From a virus: a stretch of DNA of 64,000 nucleotides. Shown one piece after another: positions 17,670 to 23,683 of the stretch. Below the pieces are notes generated by a model. That model was given only the letters and a program-made list of their open reading frames with translations. It ran no database searches and had not been told where the DNA came from. The translations under genes and the position numbers were made by a program. Every line of letters starts with the position of its first letter. The stretch's first letter is position 1. Location: positions 16,824 to 80,823 of the IMG/VR virus record IMGVR_UViG_3300027773_000004; one strand, given 5' to 3'.

Positions 17670-18131
17670 ATGTCCGACGCCATCGGGCCGACCATCGCCT
17701 ATGCCGGCCCCGCCGCAGAGGCGCCCGCCGTCGTGCAGCAGCCGATCGGCGGAACGCCGGAACCGGAGCCGATTGCGGTTGCGCCGGTAGCGCCCGAAGC
17801 GCCGACGCCGCGGCCTAAGATCACGCCGGACGGGCTGCTGATTGACGAGAAGGGGCGACGGCTGAGGCTGCGGGAGCTGTCTTATCTCGACGAATTGGAC
17901 CTGCTGGAACTTGCGGGTGCCCGTACTGAGAATGGATCCTGGATGGTCCAGCTCGTCCTGGCCGCGCGAGTGGCCGAGATCGACGGCGCCAAAGTGCCCT
18001 TTCCGAGAAACGGGGTCCAACTCCGCAGCATGTTCCAGATGGTGGATCGCTCTGGAGTCCGCGCCGTGCGGGAGCACCTTGAGAGCCAGATCGACAATGC
18101 CGACAGCGACGAGGCGATCGCAAAAAACTGA
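17670..18131 (+). CDS. Tail assembly chaperone, short form (G-like)
   Basis: 153 residues from the ATG at 17670. An N-terminal Pro/Ala-rich region is followed by the compact domain LLIDEKGRRLRLRELSYLDELDL ending in hel­ices (REHLESQIDNADSDEAIAKN). It lies between tube and tape measure genes, the standard place for the chaperone pair. The last codons are GCA AAA AAC TGA, which form a slippery site; see the long form. Confidence 0.8.
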   Translation: MSDAIGPTIAYAGPAAEAPAVVQQPIGGTPEPEPIAVAPVAPEAPTPRPKITPDGLLIDEKGRRLRLRELSYLDELDLLELAGARTENGSWMVQLVLAARVAEIDGAKVPFPRNGVQLRSMFQMVDRSGVRAVREHLESQIDNADSDEAIAKN

Positions 18132-18280
18132 CCCGGCAGGCAGCCCTCTATGAGGTTGCCTGCCTGATAAAGAACGGGATCGCGTACGACGTTGCGATGA
18201 CGATGTCGCGGGCGCGGCGCCTCGCCTTCATTCACGCCTTCAAGAAGCTGGCCGGCGAGAAAGGGTTATTCGATAGCTGA
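17670..18280 (+). CDS. Tail assembly chaperone, -1 frameshifted long form (GT-like)
   Basis: Slippage back one base at A-AAA-AAC (18122-18128) bypasses the TGA at 18129 and continues for 50 codons in the -1 frame to the TGA at 18278. It adds LTRQAALYEVACLIKNG and AYDVAMTMSRARRLAFIHAF. The total is about 203 residues. The extension has no start of its own and reads as coherent protein. In many tailed phages the G/GT chaperone pair made this way loads the tail tube protein on the tape measure. Here the tape measure lies 5.4 kb downstream, beyond an accessory island. Confidence 0.85.
18122..18164 (+). promoter_or_regulatory. Programmed -1 frameshift signal
   Basis: The heptamer A-AAA-AAC (18122-18128) is in the correct zero-frame register. 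Six bases downstream GGCAGGCA (18135-18142) pairs perfectly with TGCCTGCC (18157-18164); inside the loop CCTC also pairs with GAGG. Spacing and structure match canonical -1 frameshift stimulators. Confidence 0.85.
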
Positions 18281-18299
18281 AGACCAGATTCCCGTGCCG

Positions 18300-18779
18300 T
18301 CAGGCTGCCTCTCGCTGCCAGCCGCGCTCGGTTTCGCGCAGCCTGATGTCGCTCATCACATGCAACGAATGCTCCAAATCGTCCAGCTCGGCCAGGATTT
18401 CGCAAATCTGCTGGGCAAGACCGTGCTTCTCGAGCTTCAACGCGTAGAACAAGCGCAGGGCCGAGTCGGCGGCGCCCGGTATGGGATGGTTCGGCCGCGC
18501 TTCCCAACGCGCCACCGAAACACGCCTCGTGCGCAGAATGCGAGCCAGTCCATCCTGCGAAAGCTTGAGCAGCGAGCGCAGAAAGCGCACTTCCTGGCCG
18601 CGCAAACGCTGCGGTCGCGTAATCACGACGCGCGCGATGGCCTCGTGCAGCGCTGCGGCGTCGTGGATCGCGATCCCGCGGCCATGGCGCGTCTCTCGCA
18701 CCACAAAGCCGTTGCGCAGGTAGACATAGTCCAGGCCGCAGTTCGTGTAATGGTGCAGTTCGGTCATCTGGTCGGTCAT
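18300..18779 (-). CDS. Antitoxin-like HTH regulator (MqsA/HigA type)
   Basis: 159 residues from the ATG at 18779, which overlaps the toxin stop (ATGA). An N-terminal region with YTNCGLDYVYLRNGFVV is followed by an XRE-type helix-turn-helix (LLKLSQDGLARILRTRRVSVARWE). This layout matches antitoxins of the MqsA/YgiT family, although the zinc-binding cysteines are mostly absent. It would neutralise the product of 18776-19123 and repress the operon through its HTH. Confidence 0.75.
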   Translation of the reverse strand: MTDQMTELHHYTNCGLDYVYLRNGFVVRETRHGRGIAIHDAAALHEAIARVVITRPQRLRGQEVRFLRSLLKLSQDGLARILRTRRVSVARWEARPNHPIPGAADSALRLFYALKLEKHGLAQQICEILAELDDLEHSLHVMSDIRLRETERGWQREAA

Positions 18780-19123
18780 CTGAGCCAATCCATCCATTCC
18801 ACGGTTTTTACGAAGACCTCATCGTTGCTTGAGACAATGATTGTGACGACACCCGCCTCGCGGCATCCGGGCATGCGGCGAACCATGATGACCTTCCACT
18901 CGCCTTCGCCCACATACTCCGGCTGCCCCTCGACAAACCCAGTCTGCAAAATCCAGTAGGCGTCTTCGGCGAGGATCGAGCGGTCGTCGATACGGTCGAA
19001 CGCATGATCGCCGAAGATGACGTTGACCTCGGTCTTGGCGCGCTCGCGGACGATCGCTTCGGCTTGGTCGGCGCGAAGCCTGGCCCAGTTGACGGGCCGT
19101 TTGAACGGTATGGGATCGGCCAT
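18776..19123 (-). CDS. DUF4258-family toxin-like protein
   Basis: 115 residues. The core FGDHAFDRIDDRSI, DAYWILQTGFVEG, EWKVIMVRRMPG and VTIIVSSNDEVFVKTV follows the DUF4258 pattern, a RelE-like fold in toxin-antitoxin pairs. Two-gene organisation with 4-base overlap to an HTH gene and a palindrome upstream support a toxin-antitoxin module. It might target mRNA, but activity is not shown by the sequence. Confidence 0.7.
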   Translation of the reverse strand: MADPIPFKRPVNWARLRADQAEAIVRERAKTEVNVIFGDHAFDRIDDRSILAEDAYWILQTGFVEGQPEYVGEGEWKVIMVRRMPGCREAGVVTIIVSSNDEVFVKTVEWMDWLR

Positions 19124-19151
19124 TCATCCGCGCCAACAGCCCTAGCTGGCT

Positions 19152-19166
19152 GTATCAATATGATAC
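19152..19166 (-). promoter_or_regulatory. Palindromic operator upstream of toxin-antitoxin pair
   Basis: GTATCA-ATA-TGATAC is a perfect 6-bp inverted repeat about 30 bases upstream of the toxin start, in an AT-rich patch likely to hold the promoter. It is the probable autoregulatory site of the HTH antitoxin. Confidence 0.6.
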
Positions 19167-19225
19167 GCCAACGGAGGCTGTCAACTACGGTTCCATAGAA
19201 TGCTACAGAACGCGGAGAGGCGGCC

Positions 19226-19470
19226 CGAAAGCCGCCCCCTTGGCCCTGCCATGGTTTGCCCTGCCTCGCCAAGCCAGTTCCGTTGCCTCGCCTGCGGTGC
19301 CGAGCCGTGACCCGCGATGCCTCGCCTGGCCTAGCCACACGTCGCCATGCCTGCCGTGTGTTGCGTTGCCCAACCCAGCCTCGCCATGCCCCGCCATCCC
19401 TCGCTGTGCCTTGCCACGCCTGCGGTGCCGGGCCTGGCCTTGCCCAGCTGCGCCTAGCCCATCCGTGCCC
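19226..19470. repeat. Degenerate pentanucleotide array (GGCNN on the minus strand)
   Basis: For about 245 bases GCC/GGC recurs with a five-base period and variable dinucleotides (minus strand: GGCAT, GGCGA, GGCTG, GGCAA and similar). The period keeps all frames of the minus strand nearly stop-free, so the ORFs across it are probably artefacts. It fills the gap between the toxin-antitoxin pair and the four-gene minus operon. I see no convincing gene here. Confidence 0.7.
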
Positions 19471-19493
19471 GAACTCATGATACTGTCCTGAAC

Positions 19494-19961
19494 CTAAGCA
19501 GCGTCCTCGTTGCGGTACTGCTCTTTGACCCGGTCCAGTTCGCGCCACACACCGGCGAGAGCCTGAACCGTCTCGTACTTCAGCCGCACCCTCTGAAGTT
19601 CTGCCAGCGCGTCCTTGAGCATGACGGCGGTCAGTTCCACATCCATCAGCACGTCTTTGACGCGCCGATAGCCGCCGCCAGAGACGCGGTCAACGCTGAG
19701 TGATACGACCTTGCGCGCTCCCGCTTCGTCCACAATGTGGACCGCAATGAGCCGCCGGGCCTGATGCAACAAATATTCTTCGGCGGCCTTGACAAGATCC
19801 CACTTCCCGTCGGTGCCAAGCGGACACAGGGCAGCGTAGAGCGCCGATTTCGGGTGCGAGCGCGCCCAATCGACTACCTGTTGCGCCTGCAATTTGTCGC
19901 CGGTGTTGATCTGCGACGCGAGCGCCAGAAGTTCCCCGGCGACTGTCGATTTGGTTCTCAT
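19494..19961 (-). CDS. Hypothetical protein, last gene of minus-strand operon
   Basis: The start at 19961 overlaps the upstream stop by four bases. The 155-residue product is helical and charged: STVAGELLALASQINTGDK at the N terminus and LAELQRVRLKYETVQALAGV near the C terminus, probably a coiled coil. It forms an operon with the genes at 19958-20605, 20605-21147 and 21149-21481. No family recognised. Confidence 0.6.
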   Translation of the reverse strand: MRTKSTVAGELLALASQINTGDKLQAQQVVDWARSHPKSALYAALCPLGTDGKWDLVKAAEEYLLHQARRLIAVHIVDEAGARKVVSLSVDRVSGGGYRRVKDVLMDVELTAVMLKDALAELQRVRLKYETVQALAGVWRELDRVKEQYRNEDAA

Positions 19962-20605
19962 CCTGCCACCTCCCAAAGGCCCCAACCGAGGCCGTTGCTG
20001 TTTCTGCTGTCCGGCCGACCTTCGCCAACGCCGACCTGCATGCCGGCGCGCGCCAGCAGGTTCATGATGTCTGTCGCGGAGAACTGATCCGCGTCCCAGC
20101 GTACCCGCACATTGGCGGACCAGTCATCCCAGATCGGCCGCACCCGAACGTCCGCTACACCCGTCTCGTTACGGGCAGTCATATGAAAGGGCCTTGGAGC
20201 ACCCTCGATCTTGACCAGGGGAGTACCGTCGTCACGGTCGAACCCATCGGCCTCAATGAAGACGCTCAGCTTTGCGAGCGTCATGCGAAATCCAACGACC
20301 CGGCACGCGGAGATCATCGCGTTGCGGAAGGCGGGCGCCGGAATGCCGTACCAACCCTCGCGGCTGACGTGCAGCGCCCCTTCGTAGACCGCGTCGAAGT
20401 CCTTGGGCTCGCGTTTGCGGCCCTTTGTCGCCTGCGATCCGGCGCGCTGTTTCGCCTCCATCTGCTCGCGCGCCTTCTGGCTGAATTTATTCTGCACGTA
20501 GGGCGACGTGCCCACGATCCGGATCACGGCCCGCTGGAACTTCGGCGGTTCGATCACGACGATCGCGCTTGGTGCCTCATCCTTCGCTTTTGTGCTCTTT
20601 GCCAT
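19958..20605 (-). CDS. Conserved phage protein, possibly RAMP/Cas7-like fold
   Basis: 215 residues. Notable segments are AVIRIVGTSPYVQNKFS, GWYGIPAPAFRNAMISACR, IEADGFDRDDGTPLVKIEG and a C-terminal glycine-rich VGVGEGRPDSRNSNGLGWG. I recognise the pattern from hypothetical phage proteins. The opening strand, the IPAxxFRNAM helix and the glycine-rich loop recall RAMP (Cas7/Csm3-type) proteins; that is a weak structural analogy. Translation is coupled to both neighbours. Confidence 0.6.
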   Translation of the reverse strand: MAKSTKAKDEAPSAIVVIEPPKFQRAVIRIVGTSPYVQNKFSQKAREQMEAKQRAGSQATKGRKREPKDFDAVYEGALHVSREGWYGIPAPAFRNAMISACRVVGFRMTLAKLSVFIEADGFDRDDGTPLVKIEGAPRPFHMTARNETGVADVRVRPIWDDWSANVRVRWDADQFSATDIMNLLARAGMQVGVGEGRPDSRNSNGLGWGLWEVAG

Positions 20606-21147
20606 TAGCGTGCTCCTGTCGGTGCGACGAGCGGCGGCTCGGGGCTGGCGAGATCGACCCGCAACGCGCGGACGACAGTGAAAACCTTCTGGCCGTTCAC
20701 GGGGTCGTAGCTGACTTCGACGAGACCGCCGTCGAGGATGGGCGGCCGCGGTCTTGGAGAAGGCAGCACGTCTTCGTCGGTCCGTTCGCCGCCCTCGTCG
20801 TCGAGACCATCGCTTTCGAGATCATCGGCTCCGACCGATGGCTCGTCGTCCACATCCGGCTCGCGATCGCTATCCGGCTCGTCGTCGCCGTTCTCTTCGC
20901 GGTCTTCGGTGGCGCCCGCGGCGACGATCAGGGTTTCCAGTACGTCGGCATCGATCCACGCAACGAGATAGCGGCTGCGGCCGACTGCGAAGATATCCGC
21001 CTCTTCCATCAGCAGATGCAGTGCGGCTTCCGCGGTGATCGTCGGGGGATGAACGCGCCGCCGCCGGCGGCGCAGATCGATCCGCCGGTAGAGGCGTGCG
21101 CGCGGCTTGCGCCGGCGAACGCCGGCAGCGGGATTGGTCGCGGCCAT
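20605..21147 (-). CDS. Hypothetical acidic protein
   Basis: 180 residues with a strongly basic N terminus (VRRRKPRARLYRRIDLRRRR), a short ordered segment (ADIFAVGRSRYLVAWID), a long Asp/Glu-rich disordered stretch and a C-terminal VEVSYDPVNGQKVFTVVRAL. The charge asymmetry suggests binding to nucleic acid or DNA mimicry. Its stop overlaps the next start in the operon. Function unknown. Confidence 0.5.
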   Translation of the reverse strand: MAATNPAAGVRRRKPRARLYRRIDLRRRRRRVHPPTITAEAALHLLMEEADIFAVGRSRYLVAWIDADVLETLIVAAGATEDREENGDDEPDSDREPDVDDEPSVGADDLESDGLDDEGGERTDEDVLPSPRPRPPILDGGLVEVSYDPVNGQKVFTVVRALRVDLASPEPPLVAPTGAR

Positions 21148-21148
21148 C

Positions 21149-21481
21149 TCACGCCGCCGCCTTGAAGGAGCCGGTGCGGGCGCAGACCTTGACCGTCGTC
21201 ACGCTGGCAGTGCGGCAGTGTTGGTTCCACCAATCGTGGCCCATCCGCTCCTTGACCAAGGAACTGTCGAGCGTCCAACGGATCGCCTCGGAGACGGTGG
21301 CGCGGAACAGCGCACCCTCGGCCTCACCGACGCCGCGGGCGACCAGCTCGTCGCGCAGCCGCTTCTCGCGGGCTTCGAGGTCCGCGATACTGGCTTTCAG
21401 TGCGCCGAGTTCATCGACGATGTCGCCAACGGGCAGATTGTGCAGAGAGGATGTGGTAAGTGTGGCAGTAGCCGTAGCCAT
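21149..21481 (-). CDS. Hypothetical protein, first gene of minus-strand operon
   Basis: 110 residues. A coiled coil (DELGALKASIADLEAREKRL) is followed by RATVSEAIRWTLDSS and VKERMGHDWWNQHCRTASV. I have seen this pattern in rhizobial phages as an uncharacterised protein beside the gene at 19958-20605. It shares an intergenic promoter region with the divergent toxin-antitoxin operon starting at 21617. Confidence 0.6.
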   Translation of the reverse strand: MATATATLTTSSLHNLPVGDIVDELGALKASIADLEAREKRLRDELVARGVGEAEGALFRATVSEAIRWTLDSSLVKERMGHDWWNQHCRTASVTTVKVCARTGSFKAAA

Positions 21482-21544
21482 GGGCCATCTCCTTGGCTGG
21501 GGTTAGGCCCGGTCGGGAGGTTCCAGCTCTCGGTCGGGCCGCTA

Positions 21545-21596
21545 TTGAACGCATTGAACATATAGCCTATAGGCGCTCTTGTCAATAGCGTCAATA
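21545..21596. promoter_or_regulatory. Divergent promoter/operator region
   Basis: This AT-rich patch between divergent operons contains direct repeats of TTGAAC, the palindrome GCCTATAGGC (21565-21574) and two GTCAATA direct repeats (21581-21587 and 21590-21596). These are probable binding sites for the RHH protein or HTH antitoxin encoded just downstream. Confidence 0.5.
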
Positions 21597-21616
21597 TCGA
21601 CTATTTTTGCCAGGCG

Positions 21617-21820
21617 ATGGCGCGCTACTCAGCAGTGATTTACCCCGTCAAGAAGCTCGTCGCACTGACGACGGAGCAGGCGAAGGCGATAGAGGATTTC
21701 CGGTTCGCGCACCGCATACCCACAGAGGCGGAAGCGATCCGCCAACTTATCGAGCGCGGGCTGTCGCGGGACGAGATACCGGTGCACCGGCCGAAGCCGC
21801 GAGGGAAAGCGAGCGAGTGA
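21617..21820 (+). CDS. Ribbon-helix-helix-like DNA-binding protein
   Basis: 67 residues. VALTTEQAKAIEDFRFAH gives a strand and first helix, and PTEAEAIRQLIERGL the second helix, matching the ribbon-helix-helix fold of small repressors. Its stop overlaps a GTG start of the toxin gene. It may autoregulate the downstream toxin-antitoxin genes. Confidence 0.7.
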   Translation: MARYSAVIYPVKKLVALTTEQAKAIEDFRFAHRIPTEAEAIRQLIERGLSRDEIPVHRPKPRGKASE

Positions 21821-22254
21821 GGACGAAGAGCTCGCCGGTAACGGAACCTTTATCTGGGCGGAGCGATTTAATCCCTGGCACTGGCGCACCAAATTTGGTA
21901 CAGCCTGGGTCAGGGAAAAAGCTCCCGGTCTCGTTCTACAGGACCGCGGCGGGAGCGGAGCCGGTAAGGGATTGGCTCAAGGGTTTGCCTGAGAATGAGC
22001 GGATTGCGATCGGGAGAGACATCAAGGCGGCAGAGTACGGGTGGCCAGTCGGGTTGCCGCTGTGCCGGCCTCTGGGCAATGGGCTATGGGAGGTGCGGAC
22101 CGAGTTGCCGACGCGCATCGCGCGGGTGATCTTCAGCGTCTACGAGGGTCGCATGCTGCTGTTGCATGGCTTCATCAAGAAGCAGCAGAAAACCCCTCAA
22201 TCGGACATCAACCTGGCGCGTGCGCGCAAACGCCGAATGGAAAAAGCAAAATGA
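21817..22254 (+). CDS. HigB/RelE-type toxin (phage Gp49-like family)
   Basis: From a GTG at 21817 (GTGA overlap) the product is 145 residues. The toxin domain starts near LPVSFYRTAAGAEPVRDWLKG and continues through LGNGLWEVRT, RIARVIFSVYEGRMLLLHGF and KKQQKTP, the signature of the Gp49/HigB family of ribosome-dependent mRNA interferases. The first ~45 residues look unstructured, so an internal TTG may be the true start. It overlaps its antitoxin by four bases. Confidence 0.8.
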   Translation: MRTKSSPVTEPLSGRSDLIPGTGAPNLVQPGSGKKLPVSFYRTAAGAEPVRDWLKGLPENERIAIGRDIKAAEYGWPVGLPLCRPLGNGLWEVRTELPTRIARVIFSVYEGRMLLLHGFIKKQQKTPQSDINLARARKRRMEKAK

Positions 22255-22595
22255 CCGCAAACACTGGAAAGACAAATCCTCATATCGGCAGCGATTTCGA
22301 CGATTTCCTCGTCGAAGAGGGGATTGATGCAGTCGTGGTCGATCAGGCGTGGCGCAAGGTGATCGCCTACATGGTGGCAGACTGGATCCGGCTATCGGGC
22401 ATCACGAAGGCCGAGATGGCCCGCCGCATGCACACCAGCCGCACCGCCGTAGACAGGCTTCTCGACCCCAACGGTGCCGGCATAACAATCGATACGCTCG
22501 ACCGTGCGGCCCTCGCAGTCGGCAAGCGGCTGGTAATCGAATTCGAGGACCGGGAGGCGGAGCCGGAGACCGACCGCCAACTGGCGATGGCCTGA
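22251..22595 (+). CDS. HigA-type XRE antitoxin
   Basis: 114 residues from the ATG at 22251 (ATGA overlap with the toxin). The helix-turn-helix GITKAEMARRMHTSRTAVDRLLDP is followed by ITIDTLDRAALAVGKRLVIEF, typical of HigA antitoxins encoded after the toxin. It would neutralise the preceding toxin and repress the promoter at 21.55 kb. Confidence 0.85.
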   Translation: MTANTGKTNPHIGSDFDDFLVEEGIDAVVVDQAWRKVIAYMVADWIRLSGITKAEMARRMHTSRTAVDRLLDPNGAGITIDTLDRAALAVGKRLVIEFEDREAEPETDRQLAMA

Positions 22596-22597
22596 TC

Positions 22598-22816
22598 CTA
22601 CCGCCTCCGCCGCGTCAGCGGGTGCGTCCACGACCCGCTCGGGTGCTTCGACCAGCACGATGAGCTTTTGCACGGGCTGGAGCGGAAGCCGTAGATGCCG
22701 CCGCGATGACCGCGAGCGGCGCTGTCTGCCATGGGGCTGAGCGTGAGCAATATGGATAGAAGCGCCAGGATAACTGGGCGCCTGAAGTGGCCGCGCCGCT
22801 GCTTCATGGTTTGCAT
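22598..22816 (-). CDS. Small secreted protein, host-like
   Basis: 72 residues with a signal peptide (ILALLSILLTLSPMADSAA) and a short mature part containing SSPCKSSSCWSKHPSG. Similar small exported peptides occur in rhizobial genomes, as far as I recall. The gene is minus strand and ends against the HigA gene. It is probably an accessory gene of host origin. Confidence 0.5.
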   Translation of the reverse strand: MQTMKQRRGHFRRPVILALLSILLTLSPMADSAARGHRGGIYGFRSSPCKSSSCWSKHPSGSWTHPLTRRRR

Positions 22817-22818
22817 GG

Positions 22819-23193
22819 TTAGTCGCCCAATCCTATGATCCGGAAGCGCACAAACTGCTGATCGCCCTTGAGCGTGAAGCTGTAAGTCGCGGGATGCGAC
22901 GTGTCGTTGTTGAGCACAACTGTCGCCTTGCATTCCACCAAAGAGGCTGATTGGGAAACTGTCTCAACTGCGTCGTATTCAATAACCGATATCCCGTAGA
23001 TCTTCCCTAGGGGAGCGCGGGAGATCGTGTCGTCAACTTCTTCGCGCGCCCGAGGACTGTCACACTCGGGCAACCCCGACTGTCCAAGATCCCTTGCTTG
23101 GTGCATCAGCCCCGCGATTACCGCGAGCGTGGCTTCGCGCGAGGTCGGGAAAATGAAGATCAGAATGATCACGATGAGAACGAGGTAGCGCAC
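22819..23193 (-). CDS. Hypothetical exported protein
   Basis: A GTG at 23193 follows GGGGAGGG. The 124-residue product starts with a strongly hydrophobic segment (YLVLIVIILIFIF), then a soluble domain with LGKIYGISVIEYDAVETV, TVVLNNDTSHPATYSF and FVRFRIIGLG. It looks like a membrane-anchored or exported periplasmic protein. Codon use is more AT-rich than the tail genes, consistent with recent transfer. Confidence 0.55.
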   Translation of the reverse strand: MRYLVLIVIILIFIFPTSREATLAVIAGLMHQARDLGQSGLPECDSPRAREEVDDTISRAPLGKIYGISVIEYDAVETVSQSASLVECKATVVLNNDTSHPATYSFTLKGDQQFVRFRIIGLGD

Positions 23194-23236
23194 CACTCCC
23201 TCCCCATCTACGCCGCAAACCAAAAAGTAGACACCG

Positions 23237-23683
23237 ATGACCCGCACCTTCAAGAGCCTCGCCGAGTTCGGCGAGTTTCTCCAGCGCTGCGCCGGCCATA
23301 TGCCGGAGGCCAAGCGGCGGATGCTCAAAGAGGGCGCCGAGATCGTCAAAAAGCGGGCGCAAAGCTTGTACGGCAATGGCGCTGGCGCGGGTTGGCCTGG
23401 GCTGGCGGCTTCGACCTTGGAAGACAAGGCGCGGCACGGCTGGCCTTCGCCCAGTCCTTTGCTGCGCAGCGGCGCGATCCGCGACAGCGTCGAGTCTGTG
23501 GTCGCTGGCGAGCGCGAATTTTCAGTTGGCAGCAATGATCTGATTGACCTGTTTCAGGAACTAGGCACGTCGCGCGGAATACCGCCGCGGCCGGTAATGG
23601 AGCCGGCGATGAAGCTCAGTCAAAAGCCGGTCGAGCAAGAAATGGCAAGAAAATTCGAGCACGTCTTTACGGGGGCCAAGTAA
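23237..23683 (+). CDS. Tail completion / virion morphogenesis protein
   Basis: 148 residues. LLRSGAIRDSVESVV, FSVGSNDLIDLFQELGTSRGIPPRPVMEPAM is cited here as the SVGSND and GIPPRPVMEPA motifs, which characterise phage virion morphogenesis or HK97 gp10-like proteins. These join or cap the tail. It abuts the tape measure gene, restarting the tail operon after the accessory island. Confidence 0.8.
   Translation: MTRTFKSLAEFGEFLQRCAGHMPEAKRRMLKEGAEIVKKRAQSLYGNGAGAGWPGLAASTLEDKARHGWPSPSPLLRSGAIRDSVESVVAGEREFSVGSNDLIDLFQELGTSRGIPPRPVMEPAMKLSQKPVEQEMARKFEHVFTGAK

Noticed and set aside
19203-19548. ORFs across the pentanucleotide array on both strands
   Set aside because: The five-base period lacks stops in most frames; the translated sequences are repetitive in all frames and have no ribosome-binding sites.
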